From: Microbacterium hominis NBRC 15708
Lineage (GTDB): Bacteria > Actinomycetota > Actinomycetes > Actinomycetales > Microbacteriaceae
DNA length: 64,000 nt
Assembly: GCF_001592125.1 (NCBI RefSeq)
Contig: NZ_BCWI01000005.1
Span: 124,001-188,000 of the forward strand
Direction of reading: 5' to 3'
A program made the position numbers and the translations under genes. Each line of letters begins with the position of its first letter. The stretch's first letter is position 1. Shown piece by piece: positions 1 through 8,537 of the stretch. The notes beneath the pieces are model-generated. The model did no database searches. It was not told where the DNA came from and saw nothing but the letters and a program-made list of their open reading frames with translations.

Positions 1-1281
1 GACGACTACGGCTTCGACACCCGCCAGGTGCACGCCGGCGAGGTCGACGAGCGCAACCACGGTGCGCGCATCACCCCGATCTATCTGACGGCGGCCTACC
101 GCTTCGACTCGTTCGCGCAGGCGGAGGACCGCTTCACGGGTGCGGAGGCGGGCCAGCTGTACTCGCGCAACCTCAACCCGACCCACGAGGTCGCCGAGCG
201 GCGCATCGCATCGCTGGAGGGCGGCACCGGGGCGATCGTGGTGGGCTCCGGTCAGGCGGCGATCACCGCGCTGCTGCTGGGGCTCGCGGGCGCCGGTGAG
301 CGGCTGGTGTCGACCGCGAGCATCTACAGCGGCACCCGCATCCTCTTCGACCGCACCTTCGCGCGGCTGGGAGTGACGACCGACTACGTGCGCGACCCGG
401 CCGACGAGGCCGAGTGGGAGCGTCTGATCACGCCGCAGACGAAGGCGATCTTCGTCGAGACGATCCCCAACCCGAAGAACGACCTCGTCGACGTCGCCGC
501 CGTCGCCCGCATCGCCCGGCGCCACACGATCCCGCTCATCGTCGACAACACCGTCGCGACGCCCTACCTCATCCGCCCGCTCGAGCACGGCGCCGATGTC
601 GTCGTGCACTCCTCGACGAAGTTCCTCACCGGGCACGGCGCCGCACTGTCGGGGGTCATCGTCGACGGCGGACGGTTCGACTGGGCGGGCTCGTCGCGCG
701 CCTACCCGGGCCTCACCGCGCCGATCGCCCCCGGCCGCCCGTCGCTCGTCGACAGCCACGGCGAGCGCGCGCTGGAGGCGTACCTGCGCTTCGGCATCGT
801 CAACGACCTCGGTGCGGCACTGTCGCCGGTCAACTCCTTCCTGCTGCAGCAGGGCATCGAGACGCTGTCGCTGCGGATGGCGAAGCATCTCGAGAACGCC
901 GCGGTCGTCGCGAGCTGGCTCGACGCCCACCCCGCGGTGGAGAGCGTCGACTTCGCGGGCCTGGCGTCGAGTCCGTACCATCGCATCGCCCAGGAGCGCT
1001 TCGGTGGTCACGCCGGCTCCGTGTTCGCCTTCACGGTGCGCGGCGGGCGGCCCGCGGCCGAACGGTTCTTCGACCGCCTCCGCCTCATCAGCCGGATGAC
1101 GAACATCGGCGACGTCCGCTCGATGGCGCTGCACCCGGCCACGACGACGCACGTCTCGTTCTCGCCCGAGGAGCGGGCGCGTCTGGGCATCGGCGACGGT
1201 CTCATCCGGCTCTCGATCGGCATCGAGACGGCATCCGATCTCCTCGCGGATCTCGACCGCGCGCTCTCCGCCGCCACCTGA
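1..1281 (+). CDS. metY: O-acetylhomoserine sulfhydrylase, 5' end missing
   Basis: The frame is open from base 1, so the true start lies just before the window; only a few N-terminal residues are missing (the visible start reads DDYGFDTRQVHAG, typical of this family's first residues). It is a PLP enzyme of the Cys/Met metabolism family that makes homocysteine from O-acetylhomoserine and sulfide. Seen: the SRNLNPT substrate-site segment, a GSGQAA cofactor loop, and the PLP lysine in SSTKFLTGHG (codon at 619-621). Length and the N-terminal motif favour sulfhydrylase over cystathionine gamma-synthase, which cannot be fully excluded. The cytoplasmic enzyme probably works in methionine synthesis. 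Confidence 0.85.
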   Translation, partial: DDYGFDTRQVHAGEVDERNHGARITPIYLTAAYRFDSFAQAEDRFTGAEAGQLYSRNLNPTHEVAERRIASLEGGTGAIVVGSGQAAITALLLGLAGAGERLVSTASIYSGTRILFDRTFARLGVTTDYVRDPADEAEWERLITPQTKAIFVETIPNPKNDLVDVAAVARIARRHTIPLIVDNTVATPYLIRPLEHGADVVVHSSTKFLTGHGAALSGVIVDGGRFDWAGSSRAYPGLTAPIAPGRPSLVDSHGERALEAYLRFGIVNDLGAALSPVNSFLLQQGIETLSLRMAKHLENAAVVASWLDAHPAVESVDFAGLASSPYHRIAQERFGGHAGSVFAFTVRGGRPAAERFFDRLRLISRMTNIGDVRSMALHPATTTHVSFSPEERARLGIGDGLIRLSIGIETASDLLADLDRALSAAT

Positions 1282-1349
1282 ACACCCGGCCGCGACGCGC
1301 GACATGTCGCCGTGTTGCGCGCAGCGGAGCCCACCCCCGTCGGGGCGCT

Positions 1350-1355
1350 TACCGT
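1350..1355 (+). promoter_or_regulatory. -10 box TACCGT, leaderless start
   Basis: TAnnnT hexamer ending 6 bases before the ATG of the flavin reductase gene; there is no ribosome binding site between, so the transcript probably begins at or next to the start codon. Confidence 0.5.
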
Positions 1356-1361
1356 GGATGT

Positions 1362-1979
1362 ATGACCTCGTCGCCCCCCGCACCGATCGACGCACCGTTC
1401 GCGGCTCCCGAGCCCACCGACGCCCGCGACGGCCGAGGCGCCGATCTCGCCGCCGCGGGTTTCGCCTCGTCGCTGTCGGCGGACGAGTTCAAGGCGCTCT
1501 TCCGGGGCCACCCGGGCGGAGTCGCCGTGATCACCGCCGACGCCGGTGACGGGCCGGTCGCCCTCACCGCGACCAGCGTGTCGAGCGTGAGCGCCGAGCC
1601 GCCGCTGCTGATCTTCTCGGTGTCGTCGCAGTCGTCGTCGGCGGCCGTCCTCGCCGCCGCCGAGACGGTCGTGGTCCACCTCCTCGACGCGAACGACCTC
1701 GACCTCGCGCGTCTGGGCGCGACGAGCGGCGTCGACCGCTTCGACGGCTCGCGCCCCTGGTCGCGCCTGGTCACCGGCGAGCCGGTGTACCACGACGTCC
1801 GCGCGTGGGTGCGCTGCGCCGTCATCGAGCGGATGGATGCCGGAGGCTCCACCGTCTTCGCCGCCCACGCCCTGCAGTCGCAGCTCGAGCGCGATGTCGC
1901 CGTCGGCGACCACGGCGACGCGCTGGTGTACCACAACCGCACGTGGCACCGCCTCGGCGACCACTCCCGCCTCTCCTGA
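1362..1979 (+). CDS. flavin reductase family protein
   Basis: A 205-residue protein with the FMN-binding split-barrel fold of flavin:NAD(P)H reductases. The first 40 residues are Pro/Ala-rich and probably disordered. The core begins at FKALFRGHPGGVAVITA, followed by the family's TATSVSSVSAEPPLL segment that binds flavin. Such proteins supply reduced flavin to a monooxygenase, or reduce flavin generally; no partner is encoded nearby. The ATG at 1362 is preceded by a TACCGT box and no ribosome binding site, which supports a leaderless start. It converges with the downstream isomerase gene. Confidence 0.8.
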   Translation: MTSSPPAPIDAPFAAPEPTDARDGRGADLAAAGFASSLSADEFKALFRGHPGGVAVITADAGDGPVALTATSVSSVSAEPPLLIFSVSSQSSSAAVLAAAETVVVHLLDANDLDLARLGATSGVDRFDGSRPWSRLVTGEPVYHDVRAWVRCAVIERMDAGGSTVFAAHALQSQLERDVAVGDHGDALVYHNRTWHRLGDHSRLS

Positions 1980-2007
1980 CGCCCGGAGGCATCGGCGGCC
2001 CCCTCGA

Positions 2008-3003
2008 CTAGGGAGCGGGCGGCCGGGCGACGAGGATCTCGCCGCGTCCGCTCGCCGTGACGGCGCCCTCGGCCGCGGCGATCAGCCAGGTCGTGCCCGC
2101 CGGCGCCTCCTGGCCGCCGAGCCGCAGCTCTCCCGCGCTGACGACGGCGACGGCGAAGCCCGCGGCCAGCGCCCGCTCGCCGTCGAGCGCGTGGCGCTCC
2201 AGCCGGAAGAAGGGATCGGCCGCGGCGGGGAACACCGACCCGTCGGTCTCGGCGGGTGCCGGGTGGACGAGACGGGCCATCTCGGCGGAGCTGCGGGCGC
2301 GGTGGGTGACGGCGGTCAGCGCCCGGTCGAACCCGATGCCGACGTGGCCGTCGACGGCGCCGTCCAGCGCGAACCCGCGCCACTCCAGCAGGATCGACAG
2401 GTCCTCGGGCTGCTGCAGTTCGAGCAGGAGGACGCCCGCGCCGATCGCGTGCAGCTCACCGGGCGGCACCCACACCACATCGCCCGGACGCACCGCGATG
2501 CGGTGCAGCAGCCCGAGCAGCGCGTCGGTGTCCTGGCGCGCGACGAGCGCGGCCAGCCGCGCCGGCTCGACGTCTTCGCGCAGTCCCAGGTGCACGGTCC
2601 CCTCGGAGAGGATGTACCAGGCCTCGGCCTTGCCGTGGGCACGGCCCAGGTGCGCCGCGGCGAAGGCGTCGTCGGGATGGGCGTGCACGGGCAGGCGCTG
2701 GCCCGCGTCGAGGAGCTTCACGAGCAGCCGCGTGTCGCTCCCCCACCGGTGCGCGTGCGCGGCGCCCAGCCAGCGCACCGGGTCGGCCGCCACCGCATCG
2801 CGCAGCAGCACGCCGTCCGGGAGCACGGTCAGCCCCGTGCGGCTCTCGCCCGCGACGGTCGTCGTCGAGGCGATCCAGTCCTCCGGCTCGCGTTCCTCCG
2901 CCTCGCCTCCGGCCGGCCGCGGCGCCCCGCGGAAGAGCGCGATGCGTTCACCGCCGCGATAGAAGCGTGCGGCGGGACGGTTCGCGGACAGACGGATCGG
3001 CAT
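2008..3003 (-). CDS. manA: class I mannose-6-phosphate isomerase-like protein
   Basis: A 331-residue cupin enzyme of the type I phosphomannose isomerase family, which interconverts mannose 6-phosphate and fructose 6-phosphate with zinc. Seen: the metal-site motif HAHPDD, the KAEAWYIL segment, and PPGELHAIG, which supplies a further histidine. It is shorter than the roughly 390-residue enterobacterial enzyme, similar to the short Bacillus ManA type. It is the last gene of the sugar operon, 11 bases after the kinase stop. A GAGGG sequence sits 8 bases before the ATG. In this setting it may act on another sugar phosphate; the fold is certain, the substrate less so. Confidence 0.8.
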   Translation of the reverse strand: MPIRLSANRPAARFYRGGERIALFRGAPRPAGGEAEEREPEDWIASTTTVAGESRTGLTVLPDGVLLRDAVAADPVRWLGAAHAHRWGSDTRLLVKLLDAGQRLPVHAHPDDAFAAAHLGRAHGKAEAWYILSEGTVHLGLREDVEPARLAALVARQDTDALLGLLHRIAVRPGDVVWVPPGELHAIGAGVLLLELQQPEDLSILLEWRGFALDGAVDGHVGIGFDRALTAVTHRARSSAEMARLVHPAPAETDGSVFPAAADPFFRLERHALDGERALAAGFAVAVVSAGELRLGGQEAPAGTTWLIAAAEGAVTASGRGEILVARPPAP

Positions 3004-3014
3004 CGCGGTCGCCC

Positions 3015-4220
3015 TCAGTGCGCGGTCGCGGCGTCGACGGCCGCGCGGGTCACGGACAGGAAGCCGCCGACGAAGCTGTCGCCCAGCCCGATGGTGGTGG
3101 GGGTCGGGGTGTCGGCGACGACGGCCGCCACGCCCGCGGCATCCGGGCGGTGGGCGCCGACGGCCGCGACGACGCCGACGCCGTCCGGATGCCGCGGCAG
3201 GCGCGACGTGACCTCGAGGTCGGCCGCGTCGAAGACGTCGCCGAGCCGGTACCGCGTGGCCGAGACCCGCACGGCCGCCTCGAGGGCGGCGCGATGGCGG
3301 GGCGCGTCGGGTCCGACGGCGATCGACCAGAAGCGGGTGTGGACCACGAGCGCCGGCACCGGGATGAGGCGATGCGCCTCATCGAGCGCGGCCGCCACGT
3401 CCGCCCCGTCGCGCAGGTCGACCTCGCGGCCGACGTACTCCTGCAGCTCGTCCTCGTTCATGCCGTACACGTCGATGCGCGGGAGGAGGCGGTCTCGGGC
3501 GATCGCGGCGAAGTCGCGACGGTAGAACCCGGCATCCTCGTAATAGACGAGCGCTCCCCACGGAAGCTGCCGCATCGCGGCCCAGAGGTCGTCGAGGCGC
3601 GACGCCAGGAGCGCCGCGTCCTGCATCGTGTTGAAGCCCGACACGAGGAAGGCGTCCGCGGTGCGCAGGCGATCGCCCAGCTGCGCGGAGATCGCCATCT
3701 CCCGGTTCGGACGGTCGTTGGCCACGATGACGCGGTTCGCGGAGGGCGCCACGACCTCGCCGTCGGCGAGCGCGACGGTCGCGCCCTCCGGATACTGCAC
3801 GATCAGGTGCGGGTCGAGGGTGTCGGTCGTCGCCGAGCACACCCAGTCGATGATCGGCGGCATGAGACGACGCACGTTGTCGTCGATGCTCACCAGGTGC
3901 TGGGTGCTGGGGATGCCGAGGTTCGCCAGCGCGATCCCCGCCCGCACCCCCGTGCCGCCGAGCGTCACGGACGTCTCGAACCGCGCCGCGAAGCGCTCGA
4001 GGATGTCGGAGGAGGCGGCGAACCGCTCTCCCCCGACGCCGCGCTCGAAGAGGGCGAGGATCGCGACGATGAGCGCGCGCTCGTCGTCGATGGGGGCCGT
4101 GGTGGTCAGCTCGGCCCGCCGCACACCGTGCCGGTGTGCGAGGGCGCTGATGACCGCGGCATCCCACCGGATCTCGTAGTCGACGGTGCCGCCGAGGCCG
4201 AGGACGAGTCGCGCGCTCAT
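3015..4220 (-). CDS. ADP-dependent phosphofructokinase/glucokinase-family sugar kinase
   Basis: A 401-residue protein resembling the ADP-dependent PFK/GK family, a branch of the ribokinase fold known mainly from archaea and animals. Seen: N-terminal GLGGTVDYEI (substrate side), the NDRPNREM segment, a long central region with YGMNEDEL, and the catalytic GLGDSFVGG with Asp381 as likely base. The ATG at 4220 is chosen because the longer frame runs back into the aldolase gene. It lies 28 bases after the aldolase stop in the same operon. Whether it uses ADP or ATP, and which sugar phosphate it phosphorylates, cannot be told from sequence alone. Confidence 0.75.
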   Translation of the reverse strand: MSARLVLGLGGTVDYEIRWDAAVISALAHRHGVRRAELTTTAPIDDERALIVAILALFERGVGGERFAASSDILERFAARFETSVTLGGTGVRAGIALANLGIPSTQHLVSIDDNVRRLMPPIIDWVCSATTDTLDPHLIVQYPEGATVALADGEVVAPSANRVIVANDRPNREMAISAQLGDRLRTADAFLVSGFNTMQDAALLASRLDDLWAAMRQLPWGALVYYEDAGFYRRDFAAIARDRLLPRIDVYGMNEDELQEYVGREVDLRDGADVAAALDEAHRLIPVPALVVHTRFWSIAVGPDAPRHRAALEAAVRVSATRYRLGDVFDAADLEVTSRLPRHPDGVGVVAAVGAHRPDAAGVAAVVADTPTPTTIGLGDSFVGGFLSVTRAAVDAATAH

Positions 4221-4248
4221 GGTGTCGATGATCTCCCGCCGGGGGTGG

Positions 4249-5115
4249 TCAGTACAGATCCGCCTTGCCGGTCGCACCGAACAGGTCGATCTTCTCCGCC
4301 GCCGTCACCTTCAGCGCGGCGATCGGCTCGGGCTGGATCGCGTTCGGCTCGCGCAGACGCTCGTCGGTGCCGAGGATCTCGCGCATGCGGTTGTGGTAGC
4401 TGACCTTGATGTCGCTGGAGATGTTGATCTTGTTGATGCCCAGCGACACGGCGCGGGCGAGCTCGGCGTCGGGGTTTCCCGAGCCGCCGTGCAGCACCAG
4501 CGGGATCTTGACGGCGGCCTTGATCTGCTCGAGCAGGTCGTGGCGCAGCTCGGGCTTCTTCTCGGCGGGGTACAGGCCATGCGAGGTGCCGATCGCGATC
4601 GCGAGGCTGTCAACGCCGGTCTCCTCGACGAAGCGCACCGCGTCGTCGACGTTGGTGTAGATGATCTCGGCCGCGCCGGACTCGCCGTAGCTGTCGTTCG
4701 CCCCGATCGTGCCGAGCTCGCCCTCAACCTGGATGCCGACGGCGTGCGCGGCCTCGACGACCTTGCGGGTGAGCGCCACGTTCTCCTCGAAGGGCAGGAG
4801 CGAGGCGTCGATCATGACGGAGGTGAAGCCGGCCTGGATGGCGGTGATCATCTGCTCGTACGTCCCGCCGTGGTCCCAGTGGATCGCGACCGGCACGCTC
4901 GAGCGGTGCGCGCGCTCGCGGATCGCGACGATGAGGTCGGTCGTCACGTGGGAAACCTCGTCGGGGTGGATCGCGATGATGACGGGCGCGTTCTTCTCCT
5001 CGCTGACGTCCATGACGCCGAGGAACATCGCCCAGTCGCTGATGTTGAAGGCCGGGATGGCGAAGTTGTTCTGATTGGCGATGTCGAGGATGGACTTGCC
5101 GGTGTACAGCACCAC
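4249..5115 (-). CDS. class II fructose/tagatose-bisphosphate aldolase
   Basis: A 288-residue zinc aldolase of the GatY/KbaY/FbaA family, splitting a ketose 1,6-bisphosphate into dihydroxyacetone phosphate and glyceraldehyde 3-phosphate. Seen: H79-W-D81-H82 (catalytic Asp and zinc His), GELGTIG, GTSHGLY with a zinc His, and PLVLHGGSG. The GTSHG form is shared with tagatose-type enzymes. Start is GTG with CAGGAG eight bases upstream. It sits between the permease and the kinase, so the kinase product is probably its substrate. Confidence 0.88.
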   Translation of the reverse strand: MVLYTGKSILDIANQNNFAIPAFNISDWAMFLGVMDVSEEKNAPVIIAIHPDEVSHVTTDLIVAIRERAHRSSVPVAIHWDHGGTYEQMITAIQAGFTSVMIDASLLPFEENVALTRKVVEAAHAVGIQVEGELGTIGANDSYGESGAAEIIYTNVDDAVRFVEETGVDSLAIAIGTSHGLYPAEKKPELRHDLLEQIKAAVKIPLVLHGGSGNPDAELARAVSLGINKINISSDIKVSYHNRMREILGTDERLREPNAIQPEPIAALKVTAAEKIDLFGATGKADLY

Positions 5116-5170
5116 GGTGGATTCTCCTGTCGGTGGGGGTGGTTGTGGACGCCTGTGCGGGCGGGTCCGG

Positions 5171-6016
5171 TCAGCTCTTGACCGAGCCGGCCGTCAGCCC
5201 GCTGATGAAGTAGCGCTGGAAGAAGAGGAAGAGGATCAGCACGGGGATCGAGCCGAGCACGCTCATCGCCATGATCTGGTTCCACTCGTACGAGTGCTGG
5301 CCCATGAGCAGCTGGATGCCGATGGGGACGGTGCGCATGTCGATCGTGCGGGTCAGCGTCAGGGCGAACAGGTACTCGTTCCACGCGATCATGAACGTGT
5401 AGATGCCGACCGAGACGATGCCGGGCACCGAGATCGGCACCAGGACGCGCCACAGCGCGGTCATCGATCCGGCCCCGTCCACGCGCACGGCTTCGTCGAG
5501 CTCGCGCGGCAGGGTGTTGAAGTACCCCGTCATCATGATGATCGCGTAGGGCAGCGTGAACACCATGTAGGTGAGGATCAGGCCCGGGTAGGTGTTGTAG
5601 AGGCCGAGGCCGACCACGAGACCGAAGTACGGGATGAGCAGCGTGATCGGCGGCACCGCCTGCACGCTCACGATGATGACGTTGAGGATGCGCTTGCCGC
5701 GGAACTCGAAGCGGCTGAACGCGTACGCGGCCTGGATCGCGACCAGCAGCGTCAGCACCGTCACCGCGCCGGCGACGACGTAGCTGTTGATGAAGAAGCG
5801 GACCGTCTCCGGATTGGTGAAGATCGCGACGTACGCGTCGAACGAGAACGTGTCGGTGATCAGCCGCGGCGGCAGCTCGAAGATCTCGGTGTTCGACTTG
5901 AACGAGTTCGACAGCATCCACAGCACGGGTCCCGCGGCGAAGACCGCACCCAGGAGCAGGCCGAGGTAGATGCCGGCGCGCGCGGTGCGCCGACGGGTCT
6001 GCACGGACATGGCCAT
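5171..6016 (-). CDS. carbohydrate ABC transporter permease (MalG type)
   Basis: A 281-residue inner-membrane permease with about six membrane helices. The EAA loop that contacts the ATPase reads ELDEAVRVDGAGSMTALW. Its start follows the other permease's stop by one base, so the two are translationally coupled. With the MalF-like partner and the binding protein at 7057-8358 it forms an importer; no ATPase gene is present, so a shared MsiK-like ATPase encoded elsewhere is expected. Confidence 0.9.
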   Translation of the reverse strand: MAMSVQTRRRTARAGIYLGLLLGAVFAAGPVLWMLSNSFKSNTEIFELPPRLITDTFSFDAYVAIFTNPETVRFFINSYVVAGAVTVLTLLVAIQAAYAFSRFEFRGKRILNVIIVSVQAVPPITLLIPYFGLVVGLGLYNTYPGLILTYMVFTLPYAIIMMTGYFNTLPRELDEAVRVDGAGSMTALWRVLVPISVPGIVSVGIYTFMIAWNEYLFALTLTRTIDMRTVPIGIQLLMGQHSYEWNQIMAMSVLGSIPVLILFLFFQRYFISGLTAGSVKS

Positions 6017-6017
6017 C

Positions 6018-6947
6018 TCAATCCCTCGCCTTCTGATGCCGCACGTAGAACACGGCGAGGACCATCGACATGAGCAGGACGAGCACGGCGGAGGTCGCCG
6101 CGAGCGAGAAGTCGTACTTCGCGAAGGCCAGCTTGTAGGTGTAGGTGCTCAGCACCTCGGTGACGTCGATCGGGCCGCCGCCGGTGGTCATCCAGATGAG
6201 GGCGAACTGCTGGGAGGTCCAGATCAGATCGAGCAGCAGCAGGCTGATGATGATGGGGCGCAGCTGCGGGAGCGTGACGTTCCAGAAGCGCTGCACGCTG
6301 CTCGCGCCGTCGACCGTTGCGGCTTCGTAGAGGTCGCTCGGGATGCCCTGGAGCCCGGCGAGCAGGCTCACCATGAAGAACGGGTAGCCCGCCCAGATGT
6401 TGATGAAGGTCACGGTGCCGAGCGCCAGCTGCGGCGACGCGAGCCACTCGATGTTGGCGTTCAGGAGGAAGTTGACGACGCCGTTGGGCGCGAGGAGCAT
6501 GCGCCAGAGCACCGCGATGACGGCGACGGTGAACAGCCACGGCAGGACGTAGAGGCCGCGGAAGATCGCACGCGGCACGCCGCCGATGAGCGGGCTGTTG
6601 AGCATGAGGGCGAAGCCGAGTCCGAGGACCAGGTGCGCGGCGACGCTCACGACCGTGAAGACGACCGTGTTCGACGTCGCCTTCCAGAAGGTGCCGTCGC
6701 CCAGGACGGTCAGGTAGTTCTCGAGGCCGACGAACTCGCCGTTCTTACTGAGGATGACGTTGCTCTGCAGCGAGTAGCCGATGACCATGACGATCGGGAT
6801 GATCATGAGCACCAGCAGCAGCGCGAGGGTGGGTGCGAGGAACGCGTACGACTCGGTCGTGCGCCGCAGCTGGCGGCGGCGCCGGGAGTGCGCGACGCCG
6901 GTCACCAGGACTTCGGTGTCCATCGAGACGGGTGTTTTGAGGGTCAT
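6018..6947 (-). CDS. carbohydrate ABC transporter permease (MalF type)
   Basis: A 309-residue permease with an Arg-rich cytoplasmic N-terminus (residues 20-32), then about six membrane helices. The EAA loop reads DLYEAATVDGASSVQRF. It is paired with the MalG-type permease downstream. An AGGAG lies about 13 bases before the ATG, rather far, so an internal start such as the ATG at codon 9 is possible. The gene is separated from the binding-protein gene by a stem-loop. Confidence 0.9.
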   Translation of the reverse strand: MTLKTPVSMDTEVLVTGVAHSRRRRQLRRTTESYAFLAPTLALLLVLMIIPIVMVIGYSLQSNVILSKNGEFVGLENYLTVLGDGTFWKATSNTVVFTVVSVAAHLVLGLGFALMLNSPLIGGVPRAIFRGLYVLPWLFTVAVIAVLWRMLLAPNGVVNFLLNANIEWLASPQLALGTVTFINIWAGYPFFMVSLLAGLQGIPSDLYEAATVDGASSVQRFWNVTLPQLRPIIISLLLLDLIWTSQQFALIWMTTGGGPIDVTEVLSTYTYKLAFAKYDFSLAATSAVLVLLMSMVLAVFYVRHQKARD

Positions 6948-7008
6948 GAGACCGCACGGCTCCTAGTTCTGACCGGTTGAGGGGGCTGAGGCGTGGCGAG
7001 CGGTGGAC

Positions 7009-7040
7009 GGGTGCCGCACCGCATCGGCGATGCGGCACCC
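7009..7040 (-). terminator. stem-loop after binding-protein gene
   Basis: Perfect 10-bp arms (7009-7018 and 7031-7040) with a 12-base loop that can itself pair. It lies just after the solute-binding gene and before the permeases, with no T run. Such hairpins often cut distal transcription or protect the upstream mRNA, giving more binding protein than permease. Confidence 0.6.
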
Positions 7041-7056
7041 GGCAGAGGGGGAAGCG

Positions 7057-8358
7057 CTAGAACGCCGCTTCCCAGGACGTCTGCGCGTTCTTGAGCGCAT
7101 CGTCCATGGACTGCTGCCCGTCCAGCGCCGTCTGCAGCTGCTGTCCGAGCTGGCGCATGAGGTCCTCGGCCGTGGGCAGGCCCGTGAACTCGTTGGCCGG
7201 ATAGCCCGCCTTGTAGATGTCGAAGGCCTGCTTGAAGATCTCGTCGCTGCCCGAGAAGTCCGGCGTGGACTGCGTGTTGCCGGGGAAGGCCTTCGCCAGG
7301 GTCGACAGCTTCGAGTTCGTGTCCTTGCTCATCAGGAACGACACGAGCTTGAAGGCGGCATCCTTGTGCGCCGAGTTCTCGGCCACGCCGATGCCCCAGG
7401 AGGCGTACGGGATGCCCCGCTCGCCGGTGTAGCCGTCGGCGGCCGGGATGGCGGAGATCGAGAACTTGAGGTCGGGGTTCGACTCGCGGATCAGGTTGAT
7501 GTGCGCGAGCGAGTCGATCATCATGCCGACGCGACCGTTCGTGAACTCCTCGACCTTGTCCTGCTCCTTCATCGTGAACGAGCCGGACGCGATGACGCCG
7601 TCCTTCCAGAGGCCGTCGATGTAGTCCATCGCCGAGGTGACGTCCTTGTTCGTCAGGTCGGGCTTGCCGTCCTTCAGCATCGAGCCGCCCGACGCCCAGA
7701 CCCAGGACATCACGTCGTTCTGCACGCCGTTGGGGGCTTCGAGGGAGAGCGGGAGCACCCAGCCCGAGACGTCGCCGCCGAGAGCGGTGATCTTCTTCGC
7801 GGCGTCGGCGAACTCGGTGCGCGTCGACGGGGGCGCGGTGACGCCGGCCTTGGCGAGCAGGTCGTCGTTCGTGAACATCGGGTAGACGAAGTTGACGACC
7901 GGGATCATGTAGGTGCTGCCGTCGACCTTGATCTGGCTCGCGAGCTGGCTGTCGTCGTAGCCGCTCTCCTTCATCAGGTCGGTGAGGTTCGCGATGACGC
8001 CCTTGGAGGCGAAATCGTTGACCCACGCGCCGTCGAGGCCGACGACGTCGGGCATGGTGCCCGAGGCGGCGCCGGCGAACAGCTGCTCCTTGGTCGAGGC
8101 GTACGGGCCGCTGACCAGGTTCACCTTGATGCCGGGGTTCTCGGACTCGAACTGATCCATCAGCGCGCGGAACTGCCCGTCGGGAAGCTCCGGCTCCCAC
8201 CACTGGGCGAACTCGATCGTGACGTCGCCGCCGGCGTCCGAACTGCCGGACGGCGATGCGCTGCTCGAGCAGCCCGACATCGCCAACAGCGTCGTCGCCG
8301 CGGCGACCGCGCCGACGACTGTGAGGGCCCTGCTGTGACCCCGCCCCACTCTGGACAT
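7057..8358 (-). CDS. sugar ABC transporter substrate-binding lipoprotein
   Basis: A 433-residue solute-binding protein of the extracellular family 1 (MalE-like) type. Signal peptide of about 28 residues with a lipobox ending MSGC, then a Ser-rich linker, so it should be a membrane-anchored lipoprotein. The body shows typical segments such as TIEFAQWWEPEL and ASWGIGVAENSA. AGAGGAG lies about 5 bases before the ATG. It is the first gene of the operon that continues through permeases, aldolase, kinase and isomerase, so it should bind the sugar these enzymes use. Its promoter holds a putative DeoR site. Confidence 0.9.
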   Translation of the reverse strand: MSRVGRGHSRALTVVGAVAAATTLLAMSGCSSSASPSGSSDAGGDVTIEFAQWWEPELPDGQFRALMDQFESENPGIKVNLVSGPYASTKEQLFAGAASGTMPDVVGLDGAWVNDFASKGVIANLTDLMKESGYDDSQLASQIKVDGSTYMIPVVNFVYPMFTNDDLLAKAGVTAPPSTRTEFADAAKKITALGGDVSGWVLPLSLEAPNGVQNDVMSWVWASGGSMLKDGKPDLTNKDVTSAMDYIDGLWKDGVIASGSFTMKEQDKVEEFTNGRVGMMIDSLAHINLIRESNPDLKFSISAIPAADGYTGERGIPYASWGIGVAENSAHKDAAFKLVSFLMSKDTNSKLSTLAKAFPGNTQSTPDFSGSDEIFKQAFDIYKAGYPANEFTGLPTAEDLMRQLGQQLQTALDGQQSMDDALKNAQTSWEAAF

Positions 8359-8422
8359 CGCTTCTCCTCTTTGAGTATGTGCGCGATCCGCACCGCTGCG
8401 GATTCATGCGTCTTTCAGCACC

Positions 8423-8450
8423 ATTATGCCGTCTTTTGCCGCTTCGTCAA
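8423..8450 (-). promoter_or_regulatory. promoter of the ABC/aldolase/kinase operon
   Basis: On the minus strand: -35 TTGACG (8445-8450), 16-base spacer, -10 CATAAT (8423-8428). The spacer is almost filled by one copy of the 15-bp repeat proposed as DeoR operator, so binding there would block RNA polymerase. Confidence 0.55.
8427..8441. promoter_or_regulatory. putative DeoR operator, copy 1
   Basis: TGCCGTCTTTTGCCG, repeated with 13 of 15 identities at 8479-8493. It lies between the -35 and -10 boxes of the sugar operon. DeoR/GlpR-type regulators commonly bind direct repeats. Confidence 0.5.
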
Positions 8451-8478
8451 GAGCTCCTTCGCAAACAATGCTGACTTC

Positions 8479-8493
8479 TGCCGCCTTTTGCTG
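8479..8493. promoter_or_regulatory. putative DeoR operator, copy 2
   Basis: TGCCGCCTTTTGCTG, same orientation as copy 1 and starting exactly 52 bases later (about five helical turns), upstream of the deoR-type gene. This suggests cooperative binding and control of both divergent genes. Confidence 0.5.
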
Positions 8494-8537
8494 ATTTGAG
8501 AGGTGAAAACGGCGTGCCCTGTGCTAGTGATGGAGAC

